Assembly: GCF_002993025.1 (NCBI RefSeq)
Contig: NZ_NXGI01000012.1
Location: forward strand, 155,879-219,878
Reading direction: 5' to 3'
Length of the DNA stretch: 64,000 nt
Origin: Arcobacter cryaerophilus gv. crypticus
Lineage (GTDB): Bacteria > Campylobacterota > Campylobacteria > Campylobacterales > Arcobacteraceae
Shown here one piece after another: positions 28,470 through 37,449 of this stretch (position 1 is the first letter of the stretch; each line of letters begins with the position of its first letter). Position numbers and translations under genes: made by a program. The notes under the pieces were generated by a model. That model was not told the DNA's origin and searched no databases. It saw nothing but the letters and a program-made list of their open reading frames with translations.

Positions 28470-29873
28470 TTATTTCTCCTCATTAAATAGTTTATTTGCA
28501 GCTTCTTTCATAACTTGCTCATTTTTCTCTTCAAGAATTCTATCTAAGAATATAAACACTTGTTCACTTGCTTTTTCAACAAGATCAATTTTATTTTCAA
28601 TTAACTCTTTAGAGCAAGATATCTCATTTCCAGAACACTCATTTGCAAGAATATTTGCCTCTTTATGCACAATTGAGTGTGGATTATCCAATCCTTTATA
28701 AGAGTGTGTGAAACTAAACTCTTGTTTTCCAAGTCCTGAACTGTACCACTGCCCTAGTCTACACTGTGTATGGTCAACTGGTTTAAAGTTATGAGAGTTT
28801 CCAAAAATTAGTTGATATAAATTATTTTTATAAATAACATGGTCGAGTTTTGCAAGATTTATAAAGATTTTATTTGAGATACTTTCAACTTCAAAAACAG
28901 CTCTATTTGAATTTTTTTGGAATGTATTCATTAATTTACTTAAAGCTTCAATTCTTCCTTTTGTCTCATTTACAACCGATGTAACAGTATCTGAACTCTC
29001 TTTTATCTTTTCAGTCTCTTTTTGAATAGTTGTAACAACATCTTTTATCTGTTTTGCAGCATCCGCACTTCTACTTGCAAGATTTCGAACCTCTTGTGCA
29101 ACAACAGCAAAACCTTTTCCAGCTTCTCCAGCAGTTGCTGCTTCAACCGCTGCATTTAATGAAAGAATATTTGTTTGAAATGCAATTTCTTGAATTATAT
29201 TTATAACTTGAGCGATATCTTTACTTTTTGAAACCAAAGAATCTACAACCTCATTTTCACTAGCAATCTCTTTGTATAAATTATCTGTATCAATTACAAC
29301 TTCTTTTGTAAGAGTTAATCCTTGTGTTGAGCCAATTGCTGTCTCTTTTGATTCTTTTTGCATTTCTTGAAGCTCTTTTAAAAGTTCCAAATATGTAGTT
29401 TGAGTATCACCTAAAGATCTTGTCATATTTTTATTATGTCGCTCTAAAAGTCCACCTTCTTTATTATCATGAATAGATGTTTTTACCAAAGATATAATAT
29501 TGTAGTTATTATATTTTTTTACTGAGATTTTTGCTTCACACTCTTCAAGAATCACTTTATCTTCATTGGCTTTAACAGCATTTATAATTTCTGAAAAATC
29601 TTTTATATTTGATTTTGATAAATCATTTACAAAAAAAACTTTATCCTCTTTATCTAAAACTACAACTCCTTCTTCTTGTGAAAAAGCTGAGATAGTTTTG
29701 TAAAGTTCAATCTCTTCATCTTTATTTTTAATAATATTCTCTAGTTTTAAAGAGCTTGAATTAGCCAAATTTTTTAATTCATTATCTTTATCTTCAAGCC
29801 TATTTTTAAGCTCTAAAATCTCATTATTTAAAGATTCTATCAAAATATCATTTTTTTTGTTTCCAAAGAACAT
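28470..29873 (-). CDS. Cytoplasmic chemoreceptor with C-terminal CZB zinc domain
   Basis: 467 residues from ATG 29871-29873, which has AAGGGGA upstream; a longer frame from 29918 lacks that support. No membrane segment. N-terminal coiled coil (about 10-60), a PAS-like segment (about 65-150; [20 protein letters not shown]), the methyl-accepting signalling hairpin with [20 protein letters not shown] and [15 protein letters not shown], then a CZB domain (about 340-420) with Zn ligands in [21 protein letters not shown] and [11 protein letters not shown]. This layout resembles TlpD of Helicobacter, a cytosolic receptor for redox/metal cues. It heads the regulator-kinase operon. Confidence 0.9.
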   Translation of the reverse strand: MFFGNKKNDILIESLNNEILELKNRLEDKDNELKNLANSSSLKLENIIKNKDEEIELYKTISAFSQEEGVVVLDKEDKVFFVNDLSKSNIKDFSEIINAVKANEDKVILEECEAKISVKKYNNYNIISLVKTSIHDNKEGGLLERHNKNMTRSLGDTQTTYLELLKELQEMQKESKETAIGSTQGLTLTKEVVIDTDNLYKEIASENEVVDSLVSKSKDIAQVINIIQEIAFQTNILSLNAAVEAATAGEAGKGFAVVAQEVRNLASRSADAAKQIKDVVTTIQKETEKIKESSDTVTSVVNETKGRIEALSKLMNTFQKNSNRAVFEVESISNKIFINLAKLDHVIYKNNLYQLIFGNSHNFKPVDHTQCRLGQWYSSGLGKQEFSFTHSYKGLDNPHSIVHKEANILANECSGNEISCSKELIENKIDLVEKASEQVFIFLDRILEEKNEQVMKEAANKLFNEEK

Positions 29874-29925
29874 AAAACAATCCCCTTTTTGTATTATTAT
29901 TGTTTGAAAAGTATCCAAAAATAAC

Positions 29926-31086
29926 TTAATTCTTATTTAGCTCATTTGCACAGATAAAAGCTTGAGAAAATACTATTTGAAAATTAAAGCCACCTAACTC
30001 TCCTGTTAAATCCAAACACTCTCCTATAAAATATAAATCTTTTTGCTTTAAACTCTCAAAAGAGTTATGATTTATCTCATTTGTATCAATACCACCTTTT
30101 GTAACTTCAGCTTTTGTATATCCAAAATTTCCAGCAGGACTTAACTCATAATTTTTTAGAAGTTTTAATTTCTCTAAATCTTCTTGTGTTAATTTTGAAC
30201 AATTTTTATCTTCTAAATCAACTGAAGATAAAAACTCTTGAATAAATCTTTTTGGCAAAGGAAGTGCAGTTGAAATATTTTTATTTCCAGTTAAAAAACT
30301 CTCTAATTTTTTATTTGGTAAAAAATCTATTTGTATTTTTCCTTTTTCCCAATATAAAGAAGATGTTAAAACAGCTGGTCCACTAAATCCTTTGTGAGCA
30401 AAAAGAAGATTTCCTTCAATTTTCTTTTTTCCATCTTTACCATCTACAAAAATATTTACAAATATTGATAATCCTGATAACTCTTTAAACCAAAACTGCT
30501 CTTTTTGAACAGTAAAACCCACAAGAGCTGGGTTTAATTTGTTGATTGTATGCTCAAATTTTTTTGCTAAATCAAAAGCAAAACTCGAAGCTCCTAAAGA
30601 GCTATAAGATAATCCACCACTTGCAACTACAACTTTTTTTGACTCTATTTTTCCATTTGATGTTTGAATTGTAAAAAAGTTATTAAAATCTACATCCAAA
30701 ACTTTTGTTTCAAAATATTTTTTAATATGAGAAGTTTTTAAAGAGAACATATCAATAATATCTTGACTAGAGTTACAAAAATATGTTCCTTTTACAATTT
30801 TAGGGTTAATTTTTGGAAAAACTTGATTTTTATTTAAAAAATTTAATAAATCATTTTTTGAAAATTTTTCTAAAATCTCTTTTGCAAAAGTTCTATCTCC
30901 TAAATAGTTTTTATCACTTACAAACTCATTTGTAATATTGCATTTAGCTCCACCTGAAACCTTTATTTTTTGCCCTATTTTGTTATTTGATTCTATGAGA
31001 CAAATATTTTTAAACTTATTTTTATCCAAATTTGAAGCAAGCATAAGTCCACTTGCACCTGCTCCAATAATTGCTATATCGAAAAT
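29926..31086 (-). CDS. BaiN/HI0933-family flavoprotein, probable ATT start
   Basis: 386 residues if started at ATT 31084-31086; the first ATG (31042-31044) would remove 14 residues including the FAD-binding loop IIGAGASGL. Upstream of ATT lies an AAA codon and then a stop, and AAAAAAGGAT provides an RBS six to seven bases away, in the last codons of the kinase gene. The rest matches the family of NAD(P)/FAD-dependent oxidoreductases: [40 protein letters not shown] and the C-terminal [23 protein letters not shown]. The physiological substrate is unknown. Family certain, start inferred. Confidence 0.87.
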   Translation of the reverse strand: MFDIAIIGAGASGLMLASNLDKNKFKNICLIESNNKIGQKIKVSGGAKCNITNEFVSDKNYLGDRTFAKEILEKFSKNDLLNFLNKNQVFPKINPKIVKGTYFCNSSQDIIDMFSLKTSHIKKYFETKVLDVDFNNFFTIQTSNGKIESKKVVVASGGLSYSSLGASSFAFDLAKKFEHTINKLNPALVGFTVQKEQFWFKELSGLSIFVNIFVDGKDGKKKIEGNLLFAHKGFSGPAVLTSSLYWEKGKIQIDFLPNKKLESFLTGNKNISTALPLPKRFIQEFLSSVDLEDKNCSKLTQEDLEKLKLLKNYELSPAGNFGYTKAEVTKGGIDTNEINHNSFESLKQKDLYFIGECLDLTGELGGFNFQIVFSQAFICANELNKN

Positions 31087-31089
31087 TTT

Positions 31090-32310
31090 TTATCCTTTTT
31101 TGATAGTAAAAATATTTTTACTATCTTCATATTTATAAAGCAAATTATATCCATTTGCCTTTAAAATATTAAAAACAATATAAAGACCTAAACCAAAAGA
31201 CTCATTTGAGGATTTACTATAAAAAGGTTCAAGATATTTTTCAAAATCTCCTTCTAGTTTTTTTCCACTATTTACAAATAATATATTTTCATTTTGTGTC
31301 AAAATTTCCACTTTTTTATTATTTGAATATTTTATTGCATTATCAATTAAGTTTTTTATAGCTATTGAAAATAGTTTGAAATTTACATTTAATTTTATAT
31401 TTTCGTATGAACTTTTAACACAATTATCATCTATCATCAAAATATCTTTTGCATTATCAAGTAAATCTTCCAAAAAATAACTCTTCTTTTCTAAAACTTT
31501 ATTTTGAGAAATAAGCTCTTCGATTGTTGCAAATTCGTTTATTAAACTTTCTAAGCGGTTAAAAACCATCTTTAGTTTTTCAATATTTTCTTCACTCTTT
31601 TCAAGTTGCAAAAGAAATTTTCCTTTTGTTATTGGAGTTTTAAGTTCATGCATAATATTTCTTATAAAAATATTTCTTGACTCTTTTATATTTTTAAGTT
31701 TTATTGCACTTTTTTTGAACTCATTTGCCAAAAGAGTAACTTCATCTTTACTACTACTATTTGATAATTCAAAATCAAACTTTTCATCACCAAAATTTAT
31801 AACCTTATCTTTTAACTCTTTTAGTGGAAGTAGTTTTTTGAGAGTATTTATATATAAAATTGTAATTACAATTAAAAGAGAAACAAATACAAAAATAGTA
31901 TAAAAACTATTTGTAAGATTTTGGGTGTCTAAATCTTTTATTAAAATTTGACTATCTAATTTTTCAAAAAATAGATAAATTTTTCCATCTATTTCAAATA
32001 TTTTAAAAGTTTCATTATGTTTATTTGATCTTGCAAAAATGATTTTTTTATTATTACTTAAAATATTTTTTATCTCTTCTTTACTTTCAAATAGTTCATA
32101 ATTCATATCTGATAAATTTTTATGAAAATCTTTATCAAAATAAAATTTCTTACCACTTACCATTTTTATTATTGGTTTATATCTTTCAAAGATTTGTTCA
32201 TTTTTTTTGAAGTTTTCGTGGCTTAACAAAAATATAAAAGATATTATCAATAAAACAGATGTTATAAGAAAATTTAGCGTTGTAGAAAATATTATTGAAT
32301 TTTTATTCAT
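31090..32310 (-). CDS. Sensor histidine kinase (CpxA/ArsS-like)
   Basis: 406 residues: membrane helix about 10-28, short periplasmic sensor (about 30-135), second helix about 137-158, a HAMP-like linker, HisKA with IMHELKTPITKGKFLL near residue 220, and HATPase with NLIDNAIKYS and the FGLGLYIV loop. The G1 region is shortened (VNSGKKLEG), as in ArsS-type kinases of this phylum. It overlaps the response-regulator gene by four bases and probably pairs with it. A CpxP/Spy-like gene heads the trio. Confidence 0.9.
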   Translation of the reverse strand: MNKNSIIFSTTLNFLITSVLLIISFIFLLSHENFKKNEQIFERYKPIIKMVSGKKFYFDKDFHKNLSDMNYELFESKEEIKNILSNNKKIIFARSNKHNETFKIFEIDGKIYLFFEKLDSQILIKDLDTQNLTNSFYTIFVFVSLLIVITILYINTLKKLLPLKELKDKVINFGDEKFDFELSNSSSKDEVTLLANEFKKSAIKLKNIKESRNIFIRNIMHELKTPITKGKFLLQLEKSEENIEKLKMVFNRLESLINEFATIEELISQNKVLEKKSYFLEDLLDNAKDILMIDDNCVKSSYENIKLNVNFKLFSIAIKNLIDNAIKYSNNKKVEILTQNENILFVNSGKKLEGDFEKYLEPFYSKSSNESFGLGLYIVFNILKANGYNLLYKYEDSKNIFTIKKG

Positions 32311-32987
32311 TGTACAAATTTATATCCCATTCCTCGAATTGTTTGAAGATATTTTGGCTCTTTTTGATTATCTTCTATTTTATGCCTTATTCTATTTATA
32401 ATAACTGCAAGTGAGCCACTACTTTCATAATCACTATTTAAAATATCAGAGTTTTCAAAAATATCATCACGGCTTACAATAAATCCTTCTCTTTTTATAA
32501 ATAAACTTAAAATCTCAAACTCTGCAGCCGTTAATTTTATAGAAAATCCATCTTTAGTAATATCTTTTTTTTCTTCATCTAAAACAAAAGTTTTTTTAAT
32601 ATTTGGCTCATCTATTTGCATTGATTTATTAAATCTTCGTAAAATTGTTCTTATTCTTACTTCTAACTCTCTTGGGTCATAAGGCTTTGGTAAATAATCA
32701 TCAGCACCAAGCTTCAAAGCTGTCACTTTATCACTTATATCGCTTCTTGCGCTTGAAATTATTATTGGAATATGAAACTCATCTACAACTCTTTTACAAA
32801 CATCTAATCCATCCATTCCAGGAAGAGTCAAATCTAAAATTAGTAAATCAAACTTTTGTAGTTTTAAACTAGAAAGAGCCAAAAATGGCTCTTCAAAATT
32901 TACTACTTCAATATTAAACTGCTTTAGATACAAAGATAAAACCTCTGCTAATTCTAAATCATCTTCTATCATTGCAATTTTTATCAA
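32307..32987 (-). CDS. OmpR-family response regulator
   Basis: 226 residues: receiver domain (1-120) with IEDDLELAE, phosphoacceptor in LLILDLTLPGMDGLDV and Lys in LPKPYDP, then a winged-helix DNA-binding domain (about 130-226) with LTAAEFEILSLF and VIINRIRHKIED. The C-terminal IRGMGYKFVQ is typical of OmpR/PhoB regulators. It pairs with the overlapping kinase and follows the CpxP-like gene by 30 bases, so autoregulation of this trio is plausible. Confidence 0.93.
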   Translation of the reverse strand: MIKIAMIEDDLELAEVLSLYLKQFNIEVVNFEEPFLALSSLKLQKFDLLILDLTLPGMDGLDVCKRVVDEFHIPIIISSARSDISDKVTALKLGADDYLPKPYDPRELEVRIRTILRRFNKSMQIDEPNIKKTFVLDEEKKDITKDGFSIKLTAAEFEILSLFIKREGFIVSRDDIFENSDILNSDYESSGSLAVIINRIRHKIEDNQKEPKYLQTIRGMGYKFVQ

Positions 32988-33017
32988 AGCAACTCCTTAT
33001 TTTCTAGTTTTTAATTT

Positions 33018-33497
33018 TTAGTCTTCAAATCTTTTTTTCATCTTATCTTTTCTTGAATCAAGTAAAGTTCTTAATTGCTCTTTTTGTTTTGAATCTAAAA
33101 CTTTATAAGCTTTATCAATTAAATCTGCATGTAACTCTTGATTTTTCTCTCTTTTATTTTTCATTATTTTTTCAAATTTATCTTTATCGAAACTATCTTT
33201 AGTAAATGCATCACAAGGAAGTTCCTGATTTTTTCTACTTTCACCAATTATGTTATCAATTTTTGTTTTTTGATCTGCTGTTAAATTTAGTTCATAAAAC
33301 ATTCCTACAATACCATAATTTTGTTTTGACATTTTTTTACCATCTTTTTGATTCATAGGACAATTTTTGTTATCCTTTTTAAAATCAGAATTTCTATCAC
33401 CTTGTTGTGCGTACAAACCACTTACTAATATTGAAGCTAATGCTAAACTTGAAACGATTTTTTTACCTGAAATCAGGATTCCACTTTGTTTCATCAT
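33018..33497 (-). CDS. Spy/CpxP-like periplasmic protein
   Basis: 159 residues with a signal peptide (VSSLALASILVSGLYA, cleavage near 30) and a small helical domain bearing LTADQKTKID, an LTxxQ motif, plus a degenerate second copy LDSKQKEQLRTLL. Highly charged (Lys, Asp). The family comprises envelope-stress chaperones and inhibitors of CpxA. As the first gene before an OmpR regulator and a kinase, it likely restrains or is induced by that system. Either of two consecutive ATG codons could be used. Confidence 0.82.
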   Translation of the reverse strand: MMKQSGILISGKKIVSSLALASILVSGLYAQQGDRNSDFKKDNKNCPMNQKDGKKMSKQNYGIVGMFYELNLTADQKTKIDNIIGESRKNQELPCDAFTKDSFDKDKFEKIMKNKREKNQELHADLIDKAYKVLDSKQKEQLRTLLDSRKDKMKKRFED

Positions 33498-33645
33498 TTT
33501 CTATCCTTTTTTTTGATATGTGAAATTATTACACAAATTTCTTAATCATATTTAAATTTTATATTAATGCAAACTTAATAGATAAATCAAACAATAATAT
33601 CTATTATGTTAAAATTTACATATTCAATAAATTTAAAGGTCTAAT

Positions 33646-35751
33646 TTGAAATTATCAAAATTTATAACAAAATTTATATTTATTACTTCATTTTCATCTA
33701 TTATAGCAGCATTCTTAATCTCTATTTTTTTTCAATATCAAAATTTTAAAAATGAGTTTAACCACTACAAAAAAGAGTTTACAGAACAAAAAAAGAAAGA
33801 AGTAAAAAATGAAGTTTTAATGATTTATGGATTAATAAAATATAAAGAAGAGTTATTAAGAAAAACTGTAGAAGATAGATTAATAGATAGAGTAAATCAA
33901 GCTTATGCTTTAGCTATGGATATTTATCAAACTAATAAACAAATAAAAACTGAAGATGAAATAAAATATTTAATAGCACAATCTTTAAATAATTTTAAAT
34001 TTAAAGACCATAACAACTATTTTTTTATAAATAGCAATAAAGGTCAAGCTATACTATTTGATAATAAAATAACTCTTGAAAATTATCTTGATGTTTGGGA
34101 TTTAAAAGATTCAAATGATGATTATATAATACAAATTCAAGCACAAATAGCAAAAGAGCAAAAAGAGGGATTTTCAACAAATAACTTTACAAAACCAAAC
34201 TCAAACGATAAAAATAATTACTCAAAAATATCTTATATAAAACTTTTTGAACCTTTTGATTGGCATATTGGAACTGGTGAATATATAGATGAATTAACTA
34301 AAAATAATCAAGAAGAGATACTAAATTGGCTAAATACTCTAAAATATGAAAATAGTAGTTACTCTTTTTTAAATACTACAGATGGATATACTCTAATTTT
34401 TGAAGGCAAAAAAGTTGAGCCAAAACCTCATCCATATCCTGAGTTATTTAAACAACAATTAGAAATTTCTAAAAATCCAAATGGTGATTTTTTTGAATAT
34501 AAGTTTAAAAAACCAAATAGCAATGAAGAGTTTGAAAAAATATCTTTTATGAAAACTTATGAAGATTATAATTGGATTATTGGTTGTGGAGTATATTTAG
34601 ATGAAATAGAAAAAGAATTACAAAGAAAAAATGAAATTTTTAAGAAAAATATAACTCAACAAATAGTTTCTATGTTTATTATATTTTTATTTATTTTACT
34701 TGCTATTTATTTTATATCAAAATATATATCAGATTTTATAAATAAAAATATAAAAAATCTAATTTACTCTTTTAGTAAAGCGGCTTTAAAAAATGAAAAG
34801 ATAGATACAAATAAACTTAATTTTAAAGAGTTTATAATTCTTGCAAATAGTCTAAATAAAACCCTTGAAAATAAAAATATGGTTGAAAAAAAGCTTCAAG
34901 ATTATATAAATATTGTTAATCAAAATGTAATAATTTCATCTACAAATATACAAGGAGTTATAACTGAAGTTAGTGAAGCATTTTGCGAAATTTCAGGATA
35001 TAAAAAAGATGAATTAATAGGAAAATCACACAATATTGTAAGACACCCTAATACTCCTGCTAGTTTTTATAAAGAGATGTGGGATACTCTTTTAAGTAAA
35101 AAAGAGTGGAGAGGCGAAATTAAAAATCTTGCTAAAAATCAAGATATTTATTGGATTTATGCAATTATAACTCCTATTTTAAAAAATAATGAGATTGTAG
35201 GTTTTACATCAATTAAATCAAATATAACAAATAAAAAACATATAGAAGAGCTTTCAATAACAGATGAATTAACAAAAATATACAATAGAAGATTTTTTAA
35301 TATAAAAATCGAAGAGGAGATAAATAGAGCAAAAAGAGATAATAAAGAGCTTTGTTTAATTATTTTAGATATTGACTTTTTTAAGCAATACAATGACACT
35401 TACGGTCATCCTAAAGGTGATATTGTAATAAAAAGTGTAGCAAATATTTTAAAAAACAAAACAAATAGAGCTGATGATTTTGCATTTAGAGTTGGTGGAG
35501 AAGAGTTTACAATAATTACTCATATTGAAAAAGAGAAAGTTTTTGACTATGCAATGTCTATTAAAGATGATATAGAGAATCTAAAAATAGAACACTCTTT
35601 AAATAAAGTTTCAAAATATGTAACAATTTCTCTAGGAGTAGTTTGTAAAAATGCTATTGAGATAAATAGTAGTGAAGAGATATATAAACAAGCTGATGAT
35701 AATCTTTACGAAGCAAAAAAAAGCGGAAGAAACTGTGTGGTTGTAAAATAG
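33646..35751 (+). CDS. Cache-PAS diguanylate cyclase
   Basis: 701 residues from a TTG start (33646-33648) with AAAGGT upstream. Membrane helix about 8-28; an extracellular part with two Cache-type repeats, each ending in a family-like DWHIGTGEYIDEL or NWIIGCGVYLDEI; second helix about 342-360; a PAS domain (about 425-540) with IVRHPNTPASFYKEMWDTL; and GGDEF (about 545-701) with the GGEEF loop at residue 617 and RADD five residues before it as I-site. It should produce cyclic di-GMP in response to an external small molecule. The next gene starts immediately after the TAG. Confidence 0.92.
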   Translation: MKLSKFITKFIFITSFSSIIAAFLISIFFQYQNFKNEFNHYKKEFTEQKKKEVKNEVLMIYGLIKYKEELLRKTVEDRLIDRVNQAYALAMDIYQTNKQIKTEDEIKYLIAQSLNNFKFKDHNNYFFINSNKGQAILFDNKITLENYLDVWDLKDSNDDYIIQIQAQIAKEQKEGFSTNNFTKPNSNDKNNYSKISYIKLFEPFDWHIGTGEYIDELTKNNQEEILNWLNTLKYENSSYSFLNTTDGYTLIFEGKKVEPKPHPYPELFKQQLEISKNPNGDFFEYKFKKPNSNEEFEKISFMKTYEDYNWIIGCGVYLDEIEKELQRKNEIFKKNITQQIVSMFIIFLFILLAIYFISKYISDFINKNIKNLIYSFSKAALKNEKIDTNKLNFKEFIILANSLNKTLENKNMVEKKLQDYINIVNQNVIISSTNIQGVITEVSEAFCEISGYKKDELIGKSHNIVRHPNTPASFYKEMWDTLLSKKEWRGEIKNLAKNQDIYWIYAIITPILKNNEIVGFTSIKSNITNKKHIEELSITDELTKIYNRRFFNIKIEEEINRAKRDNKELCLIILDIDFFKQYNDTYGHPKGDIVIKSVANILKNKTNRADDFAFRVGGEEFTIITHIEKEKVFDYAMSIKDDIENLKIEHSLNKVSKYVTISLGVVCKNAIEINSSEEIYKQADDNLYEAKKSGRNCVVVK

Positions 35752-36696
35752 ATGATAATAAAAATTGCTACTTTTAATCTTTTTCAGTTTTGCTCACCTG
35801 ACTTTTCATTTTATACAAAAAAAGAGAAGTTTAAAAAAGAGGATTGGGAAGAAAAAAAAATTTGGATAAAAGTGCAGTTACAAAAAATGGATTGTGATAT
35901 TGTAGGTTTTCAAGAGGTTTTTTCTCAAGAAGAGTTAAAAAAGTTAGTTTTTGAGTGTGGATTTAAAGATTTTATTGTAGTTGATGAAGCAAAATTAGAT
36001 GAAAAAAATAAAGTTTACAAAACAACAACAGTAGCCTTAGCTAGTAAATTTCCAATAAAAGAGATTAAAAAAGTTTCAAAAAGTGATAATTTTACTTTTG
36101 CTAGGGAACCTATAAAAGCAACAATATCTTTAAAAAATGATTTAGATATAAATGTATATGTAGCTCATTTAAAATCAAATAGATTAAATGAGTTTGAGTA
36201 TAAATTTACAAAAGACTCAACACTTGAAGAGAAGAAAGAAAAACTAAATATCGCGCTTAAAAACAACTATTCACTATCACTTAAACAAAGACTTAATGAA
36301 GCAAAAACACTCCATTTTGATATAAAAAAAGAAAAAATAGCTTCAATTCTACTTTGTGACTTAAATGATAGAGAGTTTTCAATAACTATTGATGCTTTGA
36401 CAAATAAGAGATTTTATATAAATGAGTTAAAAAAAGATGATTTTATACTTTTTGATAGTTATGATATTTCTCCAAAAAAAATTTATAACCCACACCCTGA
36501 GTTTAAAGGATTCAAAAGAGTACCTACGAGCTATTTTGTAGGATATGGAAACACTCTTGATTTTATTTTTGTATCAAAAGATTTAGAAAATAGTATAAAA
36601 AATCATAAAATTTTTGATGAGCATTTAAAAAAAAACAAAAATGGAACTCTAAAACAAAGTGATCATGCTCAAGTTGTTTGTGAAATAGAGATTTAA
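35752..36696 (+). CDS. Endonuclease/exonuclease/phosphatase-fold protein
   Basis: 314 residues, no signal peptide or membrane span. EEP-superfamily landmarks: KIATFNLFQF at the N-terminus, IVGFQEVF, LLCDLNDREF and the C-terminal QSDHAQVVCEIEI with the catalytic Asp-His. The family includes nucleases, sphingomyelinases and inositol phosphatases, so the substrate is open; without a secretion signal a nucleic-acid or phospho-compound in the cytoplasm is more likely. ATG immediately follows the stop of the cyclase gene with zero gap, implying coupling. A nine-A tract occurs near the 3' end. Confidence 0.8.
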   Translation: MIIKIATFNLFQFCSPDFSFYTKKEKFKKEDWEEKKIWIKVQLQKMDCDIVGFQEVFSQEELKKLVFECGFKDFIVVDEAKLDEKNKVYKTTTVALASKFPIKEIKKVSKSDNFTFAREPIKATISLKNDLDINVYVAHLKSNRLNEFEYKFTKDSTLEEKKEKLNIALKNNYSLSLKQRLNEAKTLHFDIKKEKIASILLCDLNDREFSITIDALTNKRFYINELKKDDFILFDSYDISPKKIYNPHPEFKGFKRVPTSYFVGYGNTLDFIFVSKDLENSIKNHKIFDEHLKKNKNGTLKQSDHAQVVCEIEI

Positions 36697-36701
36697 AAGT
36701 T

Positions 36702-37382
36702 TTAAGTCTCTATATAATATCCAACTCCTTGAATATTTTTTAAATAGTTCAAAGGTAATTTCTTTCTAAAATTTTTTATAAATTGTCTCATTGCATTTTG
36801 GCTCATTAAAATATTGTCATAACATATATGATTAAAAATCTCTTCATATGAAATAACTGATTTTTTTGAGAGCAAAAGCTCCAAAAACAAAATCTCTTTT
36901 TTTGTTAAAACAAACTCTTCATTATCATTTGAGATAATAGATTTTTGGATATTAAAATACCAATTATCTTTTAGTATTTGAATACTCACATTCTGATTTG
37001 ATTTCAAAAAAGATTCAAATGCCTCAATTAATTTTGCATTTGTAATAGGTTTTACTATATATTTTATTAAGTTAAGTTCAGTTGCCTCTAAAAGATAGTC
37101 CAAATTTGTATATGCAGAAGTTATTACTACTTTTATATCTTTGTCATTTTCTCTAATCTTTTTTATTAAATCAATTCCTGATTCATTTTCCATCTTTATA
37201 TCAGTCATTAATAAATCTGGTTTTTCTAAAATATACTTTTCATATGCCTCTTTAGAATTTTTTGCAACAAAAACTTCTTTAAAATAGTGCTTTAAAATCT
37301 CTTCAAAATTTTCTCTTATTCCTCTATCATCTTCAACATATAAAATAGTAAATGCTCGAAGTTTTTTTAGTAAATTATTCAT
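36702..37382 (-). CDS. Response regulator with winged-helix output
   Basis: 226 residues: receiver domain (about 12-125; LYVEDDRGIREN, phosphoacceptor in LLMTDIKMENESGIDL, Lys in IVKPITN) and a C-terminal winged-helix domain (about 150-226; FVLTKKEILFLELLLSK, NIQGVGYYIET). It is divergent from a Cache-type histidine kinase, 67 bases apart, which is its probable partner. Five bases separate its end from the convergent EEP-fold gene. Confidence 0.9.
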   Translation of the reverse strand: MNNLLKKLRAFTILYVEDDRGIRENFEEILKHYFKEVFVAKNSKEAYEKYILEKPDLLMTDIKMENESGIDLIKKIRENDKDIKVVITSAYTNLDYLLEATELNLIKYIVKPITNAKLIEAFESFLKSNQNVSIQILKDNWYFNIQKSIISNDNEEFVLTKKEILFLELLLSKKSVISYEEIFNHICYDNILMSQNAMRQFIKNFRKKLPLNYLKNIQGVGYYIET

Positions 37383-37449
37383 ATTTTATAAAAATCCATA
37401 TTAGTAAAGATATGATATTATAGCAAACTGTTTAATTAATGAGGTAATT

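Noticed and set aside
36625-36634. Run of nine A in the EEP-fold gene as a phase-variation tract
   Set aside because: Short homopolymeric A runs are common in this AT-rich sequence and the gene is intact; no G/C tracts of the type used for phase variation were seen.
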